From Gimesia algae (GTDB lineage Bacteria > Planctomycetota > Planctomycetia > Planctomycetales > Planctomycetaceae), in contig NZ_CP036343.1 of NCBI RefSeq assembly GCF_007746795.1, positions 4,935,357 through 4,999,356 of the forward strand: a stretch of 64,000 nt of DNA. The letters run 5' to 3'. Every line of letters begins with the position of its first letter. Positions within the stretch are counted from its first letter, which is position 1. Of the stretch, positions 46,072 through 54,085 are shown in pieces. A model generated the notes under the pieces. The model did no database searches. It saw only the letters and a program-made list of their open reading frames with translations, and was not told where the DNA came from. The translations under genes were made by a program, and so were the position numbers.

Positions 46072-46476
46072 TCAGTCCGATATTGTATTACGTATGGATG
46101 TGTCGTTTTCGTTAAGCAGGAAAAAGGACGGATTGAACTCCTGAAGTCGAGAAATTGCTTCCCGTATCAGTGTTTCATTCCGTTTGGAGTACACAGACTT
46201 TGGCACAAACAACATGGCAATCGCATTCCGTGACTCTTTGAGTTCTGTCAGGCTGGAATAGATACTGAAGTGTTCTGACAGATTCCTTTGTACGAGCGAA
46301 GATCCGCCACAATGGGGGCAGCGAAGGAACCAAACCTGTGGCCCTGAAGGTTCGTGTACGGCACACCGATCACACGACTCGCGCCCGCAATCTGTGCAGG
46401 CAAACAGACGATCCTCGCCAGCGCGTTGAAGCTCGCCGTAAGGGGTATCGCATTGCTCACAATGCTGTCGGGACAT
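46072..46476 (-). CDS. Cys-rich zinc-ribbon-type hypothetical protein
   Basis: A 134-residue protein whose first 60 residues contain four CxxC pairs (CEQC, CTDC, CDRC, CPHC), the pattern of two zinc-ribbon or RING-like sites. The C-terminal half (about 75-134) is helical and polar. No signal or membrane segment. The partner or nucleic acid it may bind is unknown. It lies 53 bp upstream of the DUF1559-type gene on the same strand. Confidence 0.55.
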   Translation of the reverse strand: MSRQHCEQCDTPYGELQRAGEDRLFACTDCGRESCDRCAVHEPSGPQVWFLRCPHCGGSSLVQRNLSEHFSIYSSLTELKESRNAIAMLFVPKSVYSKRNETLIREAISRLQEFNPSFFLLNENDTSIRNTISD

Positions 46477-46529
46477 GATAATTTAGTCCAGATTTATCGA
46501 GACCAGACCCTTTATACTAATTTGGGAAC

Positions 46530-47966
46530 CTATTTCAATTCATCCCAATTGATGTCGTTTCCATCGTCTATCTGGATTAGATGTTTCAATGTTTCTGGAG
46601 TAATGGATGAAGGAATTCGTTTCACACTACCATCAGCTAGAAGGATTTGTAGAAAATCGTCTGATTGTATACCGATTACTTTCGCTGGATTTTGGGGTAC
46701 AAGTGGAAGGTCAACTGGTCTTGTCCAGGGAACGGCTTTAGACGGCCCTGCAGAAACGAACAGAATGGTTTTTGATAATCCATCTTTGAAATCTTCAAGT
46801 TTGGGACCTAGTCCTCCTGAAAAGGGAGTTCCTTTTCCGGTAAAGGTCATATAAGTTGTATAGCCATCCTGTTTGACTCCGTCACTTTTAAAGACCTTCG
46901 GCATTTTGTTGAGGAGTGTTTTATTATGCGGGCTATCCCAAGGCTCATTTGTGTGAAATTCTTTGTAGAGTTCCTGTTCTCCCAGAAAGGGTAGAATGTG
47001 AACACGCCAGCTTAACAAAGCTTTACCATCGACCAGTTGATTCTCTGTTGGCGAAATGCGGCCATACACAGATTCAAATTGAATCATTGCCAGCCCGATA
47101 ATTCTCAGATCGTTAACCTTTAACATGCGTCGGCGGCTGTCCTGTTGGAATTTTTTTTGTTTCATCGTGAGCGTGCGGGGCTTGGGAGCTGGTCTAATAT
47201 ATCGAAGAGCAGTCTTGTTAAGATCCGGATCCGATCCATCAGCAGGTTGAATCAGTTTTTGCCAAATTTCATCGCCCATATTTGGATTCATAAGACGAAC
47301 CGTCCCATCACAGAAAAGAGCCATTCGTTCGGTAGAAGGCGGCCCAGATGCTTTAACTGGGTTTGTGAATGATAACTCTTCCGGATTGGTCCATACCACG
47401 GCCTGGTCAGGCCCCGTTTCCAGAATCAGCAATGTATTACTCATGCCATCAGTAATATCACGGGGTTGTGTCGTCTGACCTGCAGCAAAGATGGATGTAG
47501 GAACTTTGTTTCCCTCCGTATTCGTTATCCAGGAACCCTGGAAGCCACGAAAACGCGTTCGGTTGGTCGCAAGAGGGCTATCGGGGGAACGGTAGACATC
47601 TGGCATCTGTTTTGCGAGCGGCGCATTCGCAGGGCTGTCCCATGATTCATCTAGCTTAAATCGATCATAGAGATTCTGTTTGCCAAGATAAGGCAGGAGG
47701 TGAACTCGCCAACTTAGCTTCAAATCACCTTGTTGATCATAATACTCCGGATGCTTCTTGATATCTGGAAGGTAATATGGATTTTGGAATTTTACAAAAG
47801 CAAGATTCAGTTGCCAAAGTGACTGTTGTACCTTGGCCTGCCGTTTGATTAGGGCATCTGTTGAAGTTGACTGAGCATGAGTGGTGTAACAGTATCGACA
47901 GACTACTAGAAGACAGATGGCCAAAATAAGAAGTCGTGGTAGACTGATTTCTCTGAGACGATTCAT
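46530..47966 (-). CDS. double DUF1559-type protein with N-terminal anchor
   Basis: The 478-residue protein has an N-terminal hydrophobic helix (about 10-27) and two copies of a DUF1559-like domain, each with LSWRVHxLPxLG and a WDSPxN segment, then a DGxSNT/DGLSKT motif and a final short DG-plus-hydrophobic element (LFCDGTVR, LLADGSVK). DUF1559 proteins are pseudopilin-like and expanded in planctomycetes; usually they start with a type IV pilin leader, which is not evident here. A duplicated version in one chain is less common. Function unknown. Confidence 0.75.
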   Translation of the reverse strand: MNRLREISLPRLLILAICLLVVCRYCYTTHAQSTSTDALIKRQAKVQQSLWQLNLAFVKFQNPYYLPDIKKHPEYYDQQGDLKLSWRVHLLPYLGKQNLYDRFKLDESWDSPANAPLAKQMPDVYRSPDSPLATNRTRFRGFQGSWITNTEGNKVPTSIFAAGQTTQPRDITDGMSNTLLILETGPDQAVVWTNPEELSFTNPVKASGPPSTERMALFCDGTVRLMNPNMGDEIWQKLIQPADGSDPDLNKTALRYIRPAPKPRTLTMKQKKFQQDSRRRMLKVNDLRIIGLAMIQFESVYGRISPTENQLVDGKALLSWRVHILPFLGEQELYKEFHTNEPWDSPHNKTLLNKMPKVFKSDGVKQDGYTTYMTFTGKGTPFSGGLGPKLEDFKDGLSKTILFVSAGPSKAVPWTRPVDLPLVPQNPAKVIGIQSDDFLQILLADGSVKRIPSSITPETLKHLIQIDDGNDINWDELK

Positions 47967-48265
47967 GGAAACATTACAGACTTTTAATTTTTTTGTGAAT
48001 GGGGATAAATGGTATATTTTGCCATTTATTTTAGTATAACTCTAAAATAATTGAAAATGTGCTTGGACTCTTAAAACCAACTTAATGTTTCTTTTGTTGG
48101 CGTCTGAGGACTGGAAAATGATTTGCTTCAAGCAGGCAATAGACTGTCAGTGCGATTTCCCATTTGGGTTGAGCCTGGAACCCCTCAATTCATATTTCTT
48201 TTACTATTCCAAATCACCCTCTCCCCAATTTGGAGAGAGGCCAAAAGAAAGTAAAAACACAACAG
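47967..48265. other. intergenic, no gene seen
   Basis: About 300 bp, A+T-rich at its left. A small 7-bp stem (TAAATGG and CCATTTA, about 48010-48032) lies near the DUF1559 gene start; it has no clear role. Confidence 0.3.
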
Positions 48266-50020
48266 TCACACCTCATCACCAGGTTTTTCTTCCAGTGACG
48301 GAAGCAACTCTTCCTCCGGCGGCGTTTCTTTCCTGGTAATTAACCAGGCATACTCGGGCAGCCAGCGGGCTTTGTGGGCGCTGATCAGGAATGCGAGCAA
48401 TAATGCGCCTACTGACCAGAGGAACGCAATCACCGCCGATTGATCCAGCATGCGCGTTGCCAGCCGAAATCCGTAGGTCGCGCTGGTGTAGAGCAGAATA
48501 CTCAACGTCGCGGCGAACGAATACGTAAACCAGCGATTCGACCAGAGCCGGGCAATCAGCAGACAGCCCGCGGCCCACGTGGCGACATATGTCAGTCGCC
48601 AGGCCAGCGGGATTTCCATGGCACGCTCATTCAGAATCACAACAACCGCGACCAGGGGGACCAGCAGCGCACTGGCACATTGCAGCACGCGACTGAAGTC
48701 ATCCTTCATCGCCAGCCCCAACACAAGTGTTGAGATCCACAACAGATGAAAACAGGTCGTGAACCGGTACTCGAACAGCACCGTGTCCGGAATCACCAGC
48801 CAGATCCCGGCTGTCGCCGCCAGCACACCCACGGTACAGAGACCGGAGGAACGTCTATGGAGTCCCAGCATCAGCAGCACGATTCCATCCAGGAGCAACG
48901 GCCAGGCAGTCGGTTCAATCAGCGTCCGCGAACCCAGCGTCTGCGGCCCCACAATCGAGAGCAACGCCACAGCTCCCAGGCCGGCTGCCATCGCGCCCGG
49001 CACACGTCGCACCGCTGCCAGCAGATAAAAGCCGATTAACAACCAGATGGTCAGCCAGATCGGTCCGCCCAGCACGTCCGTCACTTTGAAAAGAAAACCC
49101 GTATGAACCCGCCCCGTCGTCGCCGGCATCGCCAGCAACAGTAATAACGGCGAAAAGCGGATCACGCCTGCCTGAAAGGTTTTATTCTTCGTCACCAGAC
49201 TGCCTTCCAGCAACAGCAGGAGCAGGACAAAGCCGAGCGGTATCAGAAAATAGAAGCCCCACAACGTATCAAAGGAAATGAGTCGGGGTCCGCTTCCCGA
49301 GGTAATCCACATGGGACCGGCTGGCCCGAAGGTAAGACACAGCGCAAACGAGCGCAGACTGACACAGGCGGCAAACATGCCAAACGCAATCCAGGGAAAC
49401 CACGGCCAGCCCCAGGGAGTCCCGTTTCCTCTGACATACGAGACACCGCCGCGGATGGCTGGCAGCAGAAACAAAAACAGAATCGAACCGACCACAGGGA
49501 ACAGAAACAGCGTCCATTCAAGTTCGGCAGCCGAACGCGGATGCATTTCCGGGGAACACCACCAGGGAGCGAAATAAAACAACGCCAGGAACAGGTGATA
49601 AGGAATCCGATAGCGGGCGCCCAGGCGAATGCCGGCTCCCCACAGAACGGCTTCGGAAACCAGCGCCGAAAACAGAAAGCCGCCGATCATTAACGTCATT
49701 CCCTGATCGGGAGTAATCCGCGAAAACAGATCATCCATACTCACAGAAACGCCGAGAAACAGCAGCAGCAACAGCAGCAGAATCGAGCGGGCATCTTCCC
49801 AGACCTTGCCCCAGCGGACAATCAACACGCCGATTCCTGCCAGTAGCAGGGTATAGCCGGCGAGGACTCCCATCATGATCCAACAGTTGATCGAACCGAT
49901 CTCAATGATTCCGTAAGCAGACCGCACGGCGAACAACATCAATACCGCACTTATGACATAGAACGGATTATGGTTGTAGAGGTAACGCAGGACCGAGCGG
50001 TGAGAAGCAGACGCAGACAT
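48266..50020 (-). CDS. large polytopic membrane protein, unknown family
   Basis: The 584-residue protein is almost wholly hydrophobic with about 14-16 predicted membrane helices separated by short loops, and ends in a polar Glu-rich tail of about 25 residues. I see no transporter or glycosyltransferase signature. GAGGAGG lies 5 nt upstream of the ATG at 50020, so it is well translated. It is flanked by short intergenic regions and has no obvious operon partner. Confidence 0.7.
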   Translation of the reverse strand: MSASASHRSVLRYLYNHNPFYVISAVLMLFAVRSAYGIIEIGSINCWIMMGVLAGYTLLLAGIGVLIVRWGKVWEDARSILLLLLLLFLGVSVSMDDLFSRITPDQGMTLMIGGFLFSALVSEAVLWGAGIRLGARYRIPYHLFLALFYFAPWWCSPEMHPRSAAELEWTLFLFPVVGSILFLFLLPAIRGGVSYVRGNGTPWGWPWFPWIAFGMFAACVSLRSFALCLTFGPAGPMWITSGSGPRLISFDTLWGFYFLIPLGFVLLLLLLEGSLVTKNKTFQAGVIRFSPLLLLLAMPATTGRVHTGFLFKVTDVLGGPIWLTIWLLIGFYLLAAVRRVPGAMAAGLGAVALLSIVGPQTLGSRTLIEPTAWPLLLDGIVLLMLGLHRRSSGLCTVGVLAATAGIWLVIPDTVLFEYRFTTCFHLLWISTLVLGLAMKDDFSRVLQCASALLVPLVAVVVILNERAMEIPLAWRLTYVATWAAGCLLIARLWSNRWFTYSFAATLSILLYTSATYGFRLATRMLDQSAVIAFLWSVGALLLAFLISAHKARWLPEYAWLITRKETPPEEELLPSLEEKPGDEV

Positions 50021-50260
50021 GACAGCCTCCTCTCAAGAAATGAAAATAAATAAGACCCCAAGAACAGGGGATAAAAAGACAGGTTCACTTCTTATAGAAA
50101 CTGCAGTGTAACAGATTTGTTTGAACAGTGACAGAAAATTCTGAAAGGGCAGGCTGCAGGCAGGGCTGATCAAGTCAAGGATCACCAAAGAAAAAAGGAC
50201 CATCTTTGCATGAGATGATCCCGTGAGACAGTTGTCGTTCTTGAAAGTGAACCTGGTGAT

Positions 50261-50800
50261 TCAGCATTTAAACAGATGAAACAGGGAATAACAGTGGACC
50301 ATCCCTTCAGGACCGAACAGCGCGAGGAAGAGGACCCCCGGATGTTCGAACTGGATCTGGCCGGTCGTGCCTTCACTTTTCCAGTAGACTCCCCCCTGCC
50401 TGGTAAAGTCGTCCTGATCGGTAATCGCGCGAAAGACCCGCATTGTGGACGGCGACAGTCTCTCCTCCCGGGACTTTCTCTCCTCCTGGAACTCTCTTTC
50501 CGGATTGCCATAAGCAGAAGTAAAAAACACGGCACGATTGGTCTTCGGTGCCTGAAACGATACCTTCTCCAGGAAGTAGTATTGAAATGGATTTTCAATC
50601 GCCCGTTTCAGCTCCTTATCGATCTGATTTGCATCCGCTTCCGATTGCTGATCGGGAGCCGGTGGATGGTTTGATGCCTGATTGGGTTTCGCGGCTGCTT
50701 CGCTGTCCGATCCCCTGGTTGCGATGACTCCGGCACCAGTGGCAACAATGCCAAGCCCCGCCACCATTTTCACAGCATCTCTTCGACTCAGATTACTCAT
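50261..50800 (-). CDS. Tat-exported hypothetical protein
   Basis: From the ATG at 50800 (179 residues) the leader MSNLSRRDAVKMVAGLGIVATGAG has a twin-Arg motif. The mature part is a small alpha/beta protein with a Pro-rich linker and segments ENPFQYYFLEKVSF, RVFRAITDQ and GVLFLALFGPEGM; no family is recognised. GGGAGG precedes the start at good spacing, which rules out the longer frame from 50833. Confidence 0.6.
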   Translation of the reverse strand: MSNLSRRDAVKMVAGLGIVATGAGVIATRGSDSEAAAKPNQASNHPPAPDQQSEADANQIDKELKRAIENPFQYYFLEKVSFQAPKTNRAVFFTSAYGNPEREFQEERKSREERLSPSTMRVFRAITDQDDFTRQGGVYWKSEGTTGQIQFEHPGVLFLALFGPEGMVHCYSLFHLFKC

Positions 50801-51125
50801 GAACGCCTCCCGCAGGCACGTGTCGGCACGCAAAAGATCAATGTGCCCTGTACTGCCTGGTCAATGTAAAAGAAGAAAAACAATAATATAAAGTCTGAAT
50901 AAAGAAATCATATCAGGCTGCTGGCGCAGATCAACGGGAGTTTCCCCCCAGGATGAGTCCCGCGGACGAGGCATGACACGATCAGAAGACCCACGCACGC
51001 GTTACGTTTTCAGTCCCGATCACAGCAATCTCCTCAGGATCCCTGAATCTTGTGTTGCATCCCTGAAGAAAATGATATAATCCACACATCAACTCCAGTT
51101 TATGCGAATCACAGCGAGGTTGAGG
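50801..51125. other. divergent intergenic region
   Basis: About 325 bp between a divergent pair. No gene, repeat or operator was recognised. Confidence 0.35.
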
Positions 51126-52529
51126 ATGGACGAATTCCAGATGAACCGCAGGCAGGCCCTGATTGCGAGTGGCTTAGGGACCCTCAGTCTCGGCATGCCG
51201 GGCATGGTCATGGGGAGCGACAAAGTTGACGCGTCGGGCAAAGCGGTCGCCGCGGAAAAGTCCTGCATCTTCGTCCTGCTGTGTGGCGGGCCGAGTCACC
51301 TCGATACCTGGGATATGAAACCCGAGGCCCCGCTGGAATACCGCGGGCCGTACATGCCCATCGACACCAAAGTGCCGGGCATGCGGATCAATGAGATGCA
51401 CACGGAACTGGCCAAGCTGACCGACGAGTTCACGCTGATCAATTCCATGTCGCATCCGGGAGCGATCAGTAACCATTTCGACGCGATGCACAACCTGCTC
51501 AGCGGGCAGTCGGACAAACGCGTACAGCAGGGCATGTCAAACGAACAACCTTACCTGGGCTCGCATATCGCCCGTCACAAACCGAGCAAACGCAATTTCG
51601 TCTCCAATGCCTGGCTCATCAAATGTGTAGGGCCGCCTGTCTTTTGCGCACCCAATATCGGTATTGGCGGCTACCTGGGTTCCGCCTATGCACCCGTGTT
51701 TGTCGGCTCAGCGAATAATCACCCGGCGATGAAAGATTTCAAGCCACCTGAAATTTACGCCCCCTACGACGAACCGCGATTCGAAAAGCGAAAGGAAGTC
51801 CTCAGCAAACTGGAATCCAATCGACTCGACCGGGACCAGACCGTCAAAGACTGGTCTGACTTGCGCGAGAAAACCTACGAAGCGTTAACGCGCGCCGAAG
51901 GCCGCAAGGCGTTTGACATGCAGGAAGAACCCGATCAAGTCCGCAACCGTTATGGCATGCATCCCCTGGGACAGAATCTGCTGCTCGCCCGACGCATGGT
52001 AGAATCGGGGGTTCGCTTTGTCACCGTCAATGGCTGGACCGGCCAGGCAGACCATGACAAGAAAGGTCCGCCCAGCAGCAGTTGGGATATGCACGGCGGC
52101 AATATGGGGATGGGCAACGCCTTTGGAAACGGTTCCTATGGCATGGGATTCTGTCTGCCTCGTCTCGATCAGGCGCTGGCTGCGCTGCTCTCCGACCTGA
52201 AAGAACGCGGCATGCTGGAAAATACACTCGTCGTCGTGACCGGTGAATTCGGTCGCACGCCGAATGTGCTCAAACAGAATCCTCCCGGTCGCCAGCACTG
52301 GCCCCGCTGTTTCTCATCGATTCTCGCCGGCGCTGGAATTGCGGGTGGACAGGTCTACGGCAAATCGAACAAGTACGGCCAATATCCAACCGACAATCCC
52401 GTGCGTCCCGAAGAACTGGCCGCGACGATCTATCACGCATTGGATATTCCCATCAACGATCCCAAAGACCCCACTGGCATCCTGCGCACCCTGACCACAG
52501 GGAAACCGATCATGGAACTATTTGGTTGA
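51126..52529 (+). CDS. DUF1501 protein without an adjacent PSD1 gene
   Basis: From the ATG at 51126 (467 residues; 51102 and 51141 are alternatives) the leader has RRQALIASGLGTLS. DUF1501 motifs follow: CGGPSHLDTWDMKP, SMSHPGAISNHFDAMHNLL, LLLARRMVESGVRFVTVNGW, WDMHG and VVTGEFGRTP with RQHWPRC. It differs from the gene at 22081 by the longer MHGGNMGMGNAFGNG insert. No PSD1 gene is next to it, so its partner must be elsewhere if one exists. Likely exported by Tat. Confidence 0.88.
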   Translation: MDEFQMNRRQALIASGLGTLSLGMPGMVMGSDKVDASGKAVAAEKSCIFVLLCGGPSHLDTWDMKPEAPLEYRGPYMPIDTKVPGMRINEMHTELAKLTDEFTLINSMSHPGAISNHFDAMHNLLSGQSDKRVQQGMSNEQPYLGSHIARHKPSKRNFVSNAWLIKCVGPPVFCAPNIGIGGYLGSAYAPVFVGSANNHPAMKDFKPPEIYAPYDEPRFEKRKEVLSKLESNRLDRDQTVKDWSDLREKTYEALTRAEGRKAFDMQEEPDQVRNRYGMHPLGQNLLLARRMVESGVRFVTVNGWTGQADHDKKGPPSSSWDMHGGNMGMGNAFGNGSYGMGFCLPRLDQALAALLSDLKERGMLENTLVVVTGEFGRTPNVLKQNPPGRQHWPRCFSSILAGAGIAGGQVYGKSNKYGQYPTDNPVRPEELAATIYHALDIPINDPKDPTGILRTLTTGKPIMELFG

Positions 52530-52541
52530 GCTCTGGGTGAG

Positions 52542-52567
52542 GCGACAGTAAAAATGGACACAGTCTC
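52542..52567. repeat. short dispersed repeat, copy 2 (possible insertion-sequence end relic)
   Basis: ACAGTAAAAATGGACACAGT (52545-52564) matches copy 1 at 16868-16887 with one difference. It lies just after the DUF1501 stop codon. Confidence 0.4.
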
Positions 52568-52745
52568 AACGCATAGATCTCGCGTTCTTAAGAAGTTCAG
52601 ACGCGAAAGCCCTCCTCGATCATCCCGCACACCCTCTCTTCGGTTGATCCTCTCGTAGCGACAACTGCGTGATCGCTCCCTCTGAAATACAGGTGTCTGC
52701 CATTTTTCGCTTTTTATTGAATTTTCGATTGACGGCTCCGAACCA

Positions 52746-52767
52746 GTGTATTAGTGTAGTAATACAC
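52746..52767. promoter_or_regulatory. palindromic operator of the YtrA-type regulator
   Basis: GTGTATTA (52746-52753) and TAATACAC (52760-52767) are exact inverted repeats with a 6-bp spacer, 14 bp before the regulator ATG at 52782. The form resembles GTR(Y)A-type operators bound by YtrA-subfamily GntR repressors. A TTGACG hexamer at 52729-52734 could be the -35 box, which would put the operator over the -10 region and imply autorepression. Confidence 0.75.
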
Positions 52768-52781
52768 ATGAGGTTTAATTA

Positions 52782-53177
52782 ATGACAATCAAAGCCACAC
52801 AATTTGAAGTGCACCCCTCTGCAGGCGTGCCGATCTACCTGCAGATCATCGGTCAGATTAATGCGATGATTGCAGGCGGTCATTTGAACGTAGGAGATAT
52901 GCTCCCCAGTGTGCGTCAAATGGCGACAGAACTCGGCGTGAATGCGATGACGATCTCGAAAGCCTATTCCAAACTGGAAGCGGACGAAATCGTGGAGCGG
53001 GTAAGGGGCAAGGGAATGCAGGTACGAAAGTCGGTTCCTGCGGGAAGCTCAAAGGAGCGTATGCAGGACCTCAAGCCGCTGATGGAGCAGGCTGTTGTAC
53101 AGGGACGTCAACTCGGGCTCAGCAATGAGCAGATTCTGGCAGTCGCCAACAAGCTGTTACAGGAATATCAACCATGA
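52782..53177 (+). CDS. GntR-family (YtrA subfamily) transcriptional regulator
   Basis: The 131-residue protein has an N-terminal winged helix-turn-helix (about 15-85: GVPIYLQIIGQINAMI, LPSVRQMATELGVNAMTISKAY, VERVRGKG) and a short C-terminal helical dimerisation tail, the size and layout of YtrA-type GntR proteins. YtrA regulators repress adjacent ABC-transporter genes. The stop codon overlaps the start of the ATPase gene (ATGA), and the palindrome at 52746 lies in its promoter. Confidence 0.92.
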   Translation: MTIKATQFEVHPSAGVPIYLQIIGQINAMIAGGHLNVGDMLPSVRQMATELGVNAMTISKAYSKLEADEIVERVRGKGMQVRKSVPAGSSKERMQDLKPLMEQAVVQGRQLGLSNEQILAVANKLLQEYQP

Positions 53178-54085
53178 GCAATGTAATCATACAAACCGAG
53201 AATCTGTGCAAGCAGTTTCAGAAAAAGCGAGTCCTGTCTGATCTCGATTTCCAGGTCCGGGCGGGAGAAGTGGTGGGACTGCTCGGCTCGAATGGATCCG
53301 GGAAAACGACCCTGCTGAAATGTATTCTAGGGTTACTCAAAACCACTTCCGGCAGCAGTTCGGTTTTTGATCAGGACTCGTGGGACCTGGATGCGTCAGC
53401 CAAAGCACGCATCGGCTATGTGTCACAGGATTTCGCCTTACTCCCCTGGATGACAGTACTGGGACTGACAGAATATACGGGCGCGTTCTACGATCGCTGG
53501 GATCAGGAATTTGTGAACCTGCTCATAAACGAATGGAAGCTGGATCAAAAACAACGTGTGGGAACACTTTCCGCCGGACAACGCCAGAAACTGGCGGTGA
53601 TTGTCGCACTGGGGCATCGACCGGATTTACTGGTGCTGGATGAACCGGTTGCCAGCCTCGATCCCGCTGCCCGTCGACAGTTTCTGCAGTCCCTGATTGA
53701 ATTCACCGAAAATGAAGCACATACGATACTGTTTTCGACGCACATCACCTCCGACCTGGAGCGAATTGCATCGCATGTGGCCTTCCTGGTGGACGGCAAC
53801 ATCCGCTTCAACAGCGAACTGGATTCTCTGAAAAACCAGGTAAAACGGATCCGCATTACCGCAGCGGAGAACCTGCCACCAAGTCTGGGTCTTCCGGGCA
53901 CGCTCCGCGAACAGATTGACGGAAACCACGGACTGCTGGCGGTCAACGATTTTGAAGCACTGAACCTGGAATTTCTTTCCCGGGAATTTCAGGCCACCGC
54001 GACGGTCGAGGATCTGAACCTGGAAGAAATCTTTCTGGAAGTTTCAGGAGCTCCCATTCAGCCGGAAGTGGAGGCTGTCTCATGA
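53174..54085 (+). CDS. ABC transporter ATP-binding protein
   Basis: The 303-residue ATPase has Walker A GSNGSGKT (38-45), signature LSAGQRQKL, Walker B LLVLDEPVASLDP and the switch His in STHIT. The C-terminal 80 residues are an extra domain typical of exporter ATPases of the YtrB/CcmA-like class. It overlaps both the regulator and the permease by 4 nt, so the three genes form one operon. Substrate is unknown. Confidence 0.93.
   Translation: MSNVIIQTENLCKQFQKKRVLSDLDFQVRAGEVVGLLGSNGSGKTTLLKCILGLLKTTSGSSSVFDQDSWDLDASAKARIGYVSQDFALLPWMTVLGLTEYTGAFYDRWDQEFVNLLINEWKLDQKQRVGTLSAGQRQKLAVIVALGHRPDLLVLDEPVASLDPAARRQFLQSLIEFTENEAHTILFSTHITSDLERIASHVAFLVDGNIRFNSELDSLKNQVKRIRITAAENLPPSLGLPGTLREQIDGNHGLLAVNDFEALNLEFLSREFQATATVEDLNLEEIFLEVSGAPIQPEVEAVS

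Noticed and set aside
45878..46144. Plus-strand frame starting at GTG 45878
   Set aside because: It overlaps the zinc-ribbon gene antisense and has no recognisable domain. The zinc-ribbon frame has four CxxC pairs, so it is the better call.
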